In this document: positions 22,571-25,115 of the stretch, piece by piece
Layout of the letters: each line of letters begins with the position of its first letter
Position numbering within the stretch: position 1 is the stretch's first letter
Source: a virus
DNA length: 25,115 bases
Reading direction: 5' to 3' (one strand)
Virus record (IMG/VR): IMGVR_UViG_3300007539_000190
Location: 1-25,115 of that record
Notes under the pieces: generated by a model
Seen by the model: the letters and a program-made list of their open reading frames with translations, nothing else
Database searches by the model: none
What the model was told of the DNA's origin: nothing
Program-made: the position numbers and the translations under genes

Positions 22571-23289
22571 TTATCAATAAAGACTGTATCGAAGGTATGC
22601 GTGAGTTGGATGACAACTCTATTGATTGTATCATCACATCTCCTCCATACAACAAGAAAGGTCTGCTTGGTAATGTTAAGCGTGGTAATCAGATCTGGGG
22701 TAAGTTTAACATTGATTATTCTACCTACGGTGATGATATGCCAGAGGAAGAGTATCAGGCATGGATGGTAGCATTCTTGAATGAGTGTCATAGGGTGATT
22801 AAAGATGATGGTAGCATCTTCTTCAATCACAAACCACGACGACACAAGAATAGATGCTACCTGCCTACAGATTTCATTGCACATAGTGATGCACAACTGT
22901 ATCAACTTATCATCTGGGACAGACGCAACTCACCTAACATTCGCAATGATATTCTAGTGCCATGCACTGAACACATCTATTGGTTCTGTAAAAAGAAACC
23001 CAAGGTGTTTCGTGATGCTGTTGACCCACAGTATCGTGGTGAAGTATGGGTGATTCCACCTGACCGCCAGAAGCAGCATCCTGCCCCCTTCCCTGAGCAG
23101 TTGGTACGCAACTGCATCCAACTCACTACAGAGGCATCAGAGACGGTCCTGGACCCCTTTCTGGGGTCAGGCACCACTGCCCTGGTGGCGCAGTCGCTGG
23201 ATCGTAAGTGGATGGGGTTCGAGATTGATGAAGAATACATTAAGATTGCTGCACAACGCACCAAATCTAGTTTATTATCGTTTACATAG
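22567..23289 (+). CDS. DNA amino-methyltransferase, beta class (N4-cytosine or N6-adenine)
   Basis: The enzyme transfers a methyl group from S-adenosylmethionine to an exocyclic base amine. The catalytic motif IV TSPPYN is at 24-29. Further on come a motif X-like HPAPFPEQLV (171-180), the SAM-binding motif I LDPFLGSGTT (195-204) and motif II GFEIDEEY (217-224). Motif IV before motif I defines the beta class. TSPPY occurs in both N4-C and N6-A enzymes, so the product base is undecided. All core motifs look intact. At 240 aa it is short but complete, with the target-recognition region probably within 30-165. It is coupled by ATGA overlap to the endonuclease-like gene. Base composition becomes noticeably GC-richer over about 23060-23220 than in its first half. 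Confidence 0.93.
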   Translation: MIINKDCIEGMRELDDNSIDCIITSPPYNKKGLLGNVKRGNQIWGKFNIDYSTYGDDMPEEEYQAWMVAFLNECHRVIKDDGSIFFNHKPRRHKNRCYLPTDFIAHSDAQLYQLIIWDRRNSPNIRNDILVPCTEHIYWFCKKKPKVFRDAVDPQYRGEVWVIPPDRQKQHPAPFPEQLVRNCIQLTTEASETVLDPFLGSGTTALVAQSLDRKWMGFEIDEEYIKIAAQRTKSSLLSFT

Positions 23290-23309
23290 TATTACCACGC
23301 TAGACTACC

Positions 23310-23492
23310 ATGGATTACCAGAAACACGATAAGCGTAGAGATGCTCTTGGTCTCTTCTACGAGAGTGTCCTAAAACCAGATCCAGAGTTGCGCCAGTGTG
23401 CTCATAACCAAGAATGTTTCCATGAGTTGATGGAATGGCGCTCTGAAGTGCTAGAATACCTTGACCGTCGCCGTAATGAGGAGTTTAACTAA
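23310..23492 (+). CDS. Small charged hypothetical protein (60 aa)
   Basis: MDYQKHDKRRDALG ... LDRRRNEEFN is predicted to be almost entirely helical and rich in Arg/Glu. No motif is recognised. It begins 20 bp after the methyltransferase with no evident ribosome site; TAGACTA lies two bases upstream of the ATG. Its stop overlaps the next start (TAATG), linking it to the 102 aa gene. Confidence 0.65.
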   Translation: MDYQKHDKRRDALGLFYESVLKPDPELRQCAHNQECFHELMEWRSEVLEYLDRRRNEEFN

Positions 23493-23800
23493 TGACTGAC
23501 TGGAAAGCAGAGTATGCACGACAGCGTAAAGATCGCCTAGCAGACACGCTTAATGAATATCTTGAGGATGACGAAGTTAGTGTCCTTCTGTTCTATAATG
23601 ATTTGAAGGATGAGATTAACGAGATCATCAAATATCATGATAAGCGTAAAGCAAATGCTACTGCAGCGATGGAATTGATCATGGGTCATCGTCCAGTTAA
23701 TTTAGATGACGAACCAGTTGACAAACCCAACTCATATGAGTATGCTGCACACATCACCATGAGTGACATCGCTAAGTTCAACAAAGGATCTACTCTATGA
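23492..23800 (+). CDS. Hypothetical protein (102 aa)
   Basis: The first ~65 residues (MTDWKAEYARQRKDRLADTLNEYLEDDE, then a DEINEIIKYHDKRK helix) are predicted helical with possible coiled-coil character. The C-terminal part (YEYAAHITMSDIAKFNKGSTL) is less regular. There is no membrane segment and no recognised family. It overlaps the genes on both sides (TAATG upstream, ATGA downstream), so it is a middle member of an operon. Confidence 0.7.
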   Translation: MTDWKAEYARQRKDRLADTLNEYLEDDEVSVLLFYNDLKDEINEIIKYHDKRKANATAAMELIMGHRPVNLDDEPVDKPNSYEYAAHITMSDIAKFNKGSTL

Positions 23801-23967
23801 ATCGTTACCGCATCCTCTGGAAGCGTTTGAAGAAACCAGGATACTCTGCACAACAGCAAGTTGTGATGTATGATCTGGATGACATTGCACATTTCATTAA
23901 ACATTTGGAGAAGGATCCGAAGGTAACAGGTGCTATTGATGTGGTGCCGTGTCTCGGGGACAGTTGA
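23797..23967 (+). CDS. Small hypothetical protein (56 aa)
   Basis: MNRYRILWKRLKKPGYSAQQQVVMYDLDDIAHFIKHL and the rest form a basic N-terminus followed by what looks like an alpha/beta unit, ending VVPCLGDS. It starts in an ATGA overlap with the 102 aa gene. The TGA stop lies in a hairpin (23959-23976) that precedes a strong terminator, so this is the last gene of the unit holding the restriction-modification-like pair. The function is unknown. Confidence 0.65.
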   Translation: MNRYRILWKRLKKPGYSAQQQVVMYDLDDIAHFIKHLEKDPKVTGAIDVVPCLGDS

Positions 23968-23976
23968 AGAAGTGTC
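23959..23976 (+). promoter_or_regulatory. Hairpin spanning the stop codon
   Basis: GACAGTT (23959-23965) pairs with AAGTGTC (23970-23976) with one G-G mismatch. The GAAG loop plus the last stem T hold the TGA stop (23965-23967). It is the second of three such elements and again sits just upstream of a terminator. Confidence 0.5.
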
Positions 23977-23980
23977 ACAG

Positions 23981-24000
23981 GGGGTCGTCAGACCCCTTTT
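23981..24000 (+). terminator. Rho-independent terminator
   Basis: GGGGTC (23981-23986), loop GTCA, GACCCC (23991-23996), then TTTT. A compact, strong intrinsic terminator closes the operon that ends at 23967. Confidence 0.85.
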
Positions 24001-24008
24001 CCATGCTG

Positions 24009-24026
24009 TATGATTACAAGGTAATC
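24009..24026 (+). promoter_or_regulatory. Possible -10 box overlapping a palindrome
   Basis: TATGAT (24009-24014) matches the -10 consensus at five of six bases, just after a terminator and 24 bp before the next ATG. It overlaps the inverted repeat GATTAC-AAG-GTAATC (24012-24026), which could be an operator or an RNA hairpin. No good -35 is visible, so a phage or host activator would be needed. Confidence 0.35.
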
Positions 24027-24037
24027 GAGAGACACCA

Positions 24038-24277
24038 ATGCAACTCCAAACCTCTGCCCTTCAGATCGACTTCTACCCTGTCGCTGGTGGCAAGCGTTTT
24101 GTTAAGCGTATCATCTGGCACCCCACTGAAGAACTCTCTCAGATGACTTCTTTCACCACTCGTGTCAAGTCTGACGCTCTCTACGACATCCGTCAGTATC
24201 TCGCCAACGGTGCTGAGGTCACTGATTTCAACACTGAAGCATATGCTGGCAAAGATTACTCCCCCGTGTACTGCTGA
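24038..24277 (+). CDS. Hypothetical protein (79 aa)
   Basis: MQLQTSALQIDFYPVAGGKRFVKRIIWHPTEEL and so on, with an alternating beta pattern, then a helix (DALYDIRQYLANG) and an acidic/aromatic end (AYAGKDYSPVYC). I recognise no domain. It is the first gene after the terminator at 23981-24000, has a modest GAGA ribosome site, and overlaps the next gene by one base (TGATG). Its C-rich codon choice (CTC, GTC, ACC) differs from the A/T-ending codons of the fibre genes. Confidence 0.7.
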   Translation: MQLQTSALQIDFYPVAGGKRFVKRIIWHPTEELSQMTSFTTRVKSDALYDIRQYLANGAEVTDFNTEAYAGKDYSPVYC

Positions 24278-24558
24278 TGATTGATTTTCCACATGTCCCG
24301 CCTAAAGGATACTCTTACGAATATGACACTCCCTCTCGTGGTGTTGTTCGTATTTGGATTGTTAACCATTATCAATTTAGTTACACTTCCGAGCAAGTTA
24401 AATCCATCTGGGGATTCTACAAACCTAAAACAAAAAAATACTACGCACCTATCAACTCAATCAAAGTAGGAGATGTGGTTGACATTCAGGATACCACACC
24501 CTATAGTGCTATGCAGATACTTAAACCACTCAAACCATCTGTGCTTCAATTTCTATGA
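24277..24558 (+). CDS. Conserved-looking small cyanophage protein (93 aa)
   Basis: MIDFPHVPPKGYSYEYDTPSRGVVRIWIVNHYQF, then IWGFYKPKTKKYYAPINSIKVGDVVDI and TTPYSAM, resembles a small hypothetical protein I associate with T4-like cyanophages. No function is known to me. It appears beta-rich and basic. It overlaps both neighbours (TGATG upstream, ATGA downstream), so it is a middle operon gene. Confidence 0.72.
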   Translation: MIDFPHVPPKGYSYEYDTPSRGVVRIWIVNHYQFSYTSEQVKSIWGFYKPKTKKYYAPINSIKVGDVVDIQDTTPYSAMQILKPLKPSVLQFL

Positions 24559-24737
24559 CCATGAAACATGTTGACATTACTCTCAGTGAGGCAGAACTTA
24601 AGTTTCTGATTGACTTGATGTGGGGTGCTCCGATTTCTATTGTAAAGAATACAGCAGATCGGCATGGCATCCACGATTATGACCTGGAAGGACACCTTGC
24701 AAAGTGTCTGGGATACATGTATTTGGGCAACGACTGA
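24555..24737 (+). CDS. Small hypothetical protein (60 aa)
   Basis: MTMKHVDITLSEAELKFLIDLMWG ... AKCLGYMYLGND. The pattern SEAELKFLIDLM suggests a helix at 11-23, and the segment looks like a small regulatory or structural fold. No family is recognised. The start at 24555 lies in an ATGA overlap with the preceding stop. A second ATG at 24561 is possible and would drop two residues. Confidence 0.65.
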   Translation: MTMKHVDITLSEAELKFLIDLMWGAPISIVKNTADRHGIHDYDLEGHLAKCLGYMYLGND

Positions 24738-24769
24738 CCTTAGACTAACCAAGTAACCAACGCAAACCA

Positions 24770-24940
24770 ATGAACGACGCTTTCAATTTCTACTCCACGA
24801 CCGATGATGTTATGCTTGATCGTAAATTGCTTGAATTGCTCGACAGTCAAGAGATGGACTTCGAAGATGACATCATGGATCTGAATGATCGTTGGTCTCA
24901 TGAGGAACTATCTGCTGAAGTTCGATCGATTCTGTTCTGA
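24770..24940 (+). CDS. Small acidic hypothetical protein (56 aa)
   Basis: MNDAFNFYSTTDDVMLDRKLLELLDSQEMDFEDDI and the remainder are strongly acidic (many Asp/Glu, pI certainly low) and mostly helical, ending SAEVRSILF. The function is unknown. A 32-bp gap precedes it and contains TTAGACTAA, similar to the TAGACTA found just before the 60 aa gene at 23310. The next gene starts two bases after its stop. Confidence 0.62.
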   Translation: MNDAFNFYSTTDDVMLDRKLLELLDSQEMDFEDDIMDLNDRWSHEELSAEVRSILF

Positions 24941-24942
24941 TC

Positions 24943-25098
24943 ATGTCTAAAAATCCTATGCTTTATGTCTTATTTGTACTGGTTGCCATGACATCCATGA
25001 AAATGGTATATCAGGGAGAGAGTAAGATTGAACAGATGGAGCGTCTTGCTCGCGTCTGTGCCACACTACCACAACCACACCCTGACTGTGCCAGTTGA
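24943..25098 (+). CDS. Small single-pass membrane protein (51 aa)
   Basis: MSKNPMLYVLFVLVAMTSMKMV provides one hydrophobic segment (about residues 6-22). A charged stretch (YQGESKIEQMERLARVC) and a Cys/Pro-rich end (ATLPQPHPDCAS) follow. It could be a membrane-anchored miniprotein or a small secreted peptide. No family is assigned. It starts two bases after the preceding stop. Its TGA lies in the third stop-codon hairpin of the window, so it is probably the last gene of its operon. Confidence 0.66.
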   Translation: MSKNPMLYVLFVLVAMTSMKMVYQGESKIEQMERLARVCATLPQPHPDCAS

Positions 25099-25105
25099 GG
25101 AACTG
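25092..25105 (+). promoter_or_regulatory. Hairpin spanning the stop codon (third copy)
   Basis: CAGTT (25092-25096) pairs with AACTG (25101-25105) around a GAGG loop. The TGA stop of the membrane protein is 25096-25098. The window ends ten bases later, where a terminator hairpin would begin by analogy with the two other copies. Confidence 0.5.
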
Positions 25106-25115
25106 TCCCACGAGG

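Overview
The window looks like part of the genome of a T4-like cyanophage (a myovirus infecting cyanobacteria). Four things point that way. It has a string of phage tRNA genes. It has a circularly permuted, two-piece type tmRNA whose tag ends in ANNIV...VAA, the cyanobacterial pattern. An exact T4-type late promoter box (TATAAATA) sits upstream of a giant virion gene. Finally, there is a set of very large collar-type and glycine-rich fibre genes followed by a tightly overlapped operon of tiny genes. All genes are on the + strand, gaps are very short, and there is no integrase or transposase.

Layout. (1) 1-543: RNA cluster: tRNA-Thr(UGU, 5' end cut by the window edge), permuted tmRNA, tRNA-Ala(UGC), tRNA-Asn(GUU). 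(2) 544-19643: virion adhesion module. A late promoter placed inside an inverted repeat leads into a 4053-residue structural protein. Three consecutive proteins (563, 456 and 1268 aa) follow, sharing a phage tail-collar N-terminus, His-x-His motifs and a similar C-terminal tail. The last is mostly glycine-rich. (3) 19671-20944: a protein with a tail-fibre assembly chaperone-like segment and a coupled unknown gene, preceded by a late-promoter-like box. (4) 20930-25115: accessory region of small genes. A good sigma70-type promoter lies at the end of the last gene of the structural block. Then come many 48-102 aa proteins linked by ATGA/TGATG-type overlaps. Among them is a coupled pair: a 206 aa protein that resembles a type II restriction endonuclease and a beta-class DNA amino-methyltransferase. 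Two transcription units end in a hairpin spanning the stop codon followed by a classical terminator. A third copy of the stop hairpin lies at the right edge of the window.

How the parts may work together (inference). The RNA cluster would supply decoding and ribosome-rescue capacity, possibly for translating the very long Asn/Thr/Ala-rich fibre. The fibre block would build the host-recognition apparatus and its chaperone late in infection. The accessory operon would be expressed early and carries a possible restriction-modification pair. The items most worth checking are the phage tmRNA with its possibly extended tag, the restriction-modification-like pair, the stop-codon hairpins, and the repeat architecture of the giant fibre and the glycine-rich collar protein.
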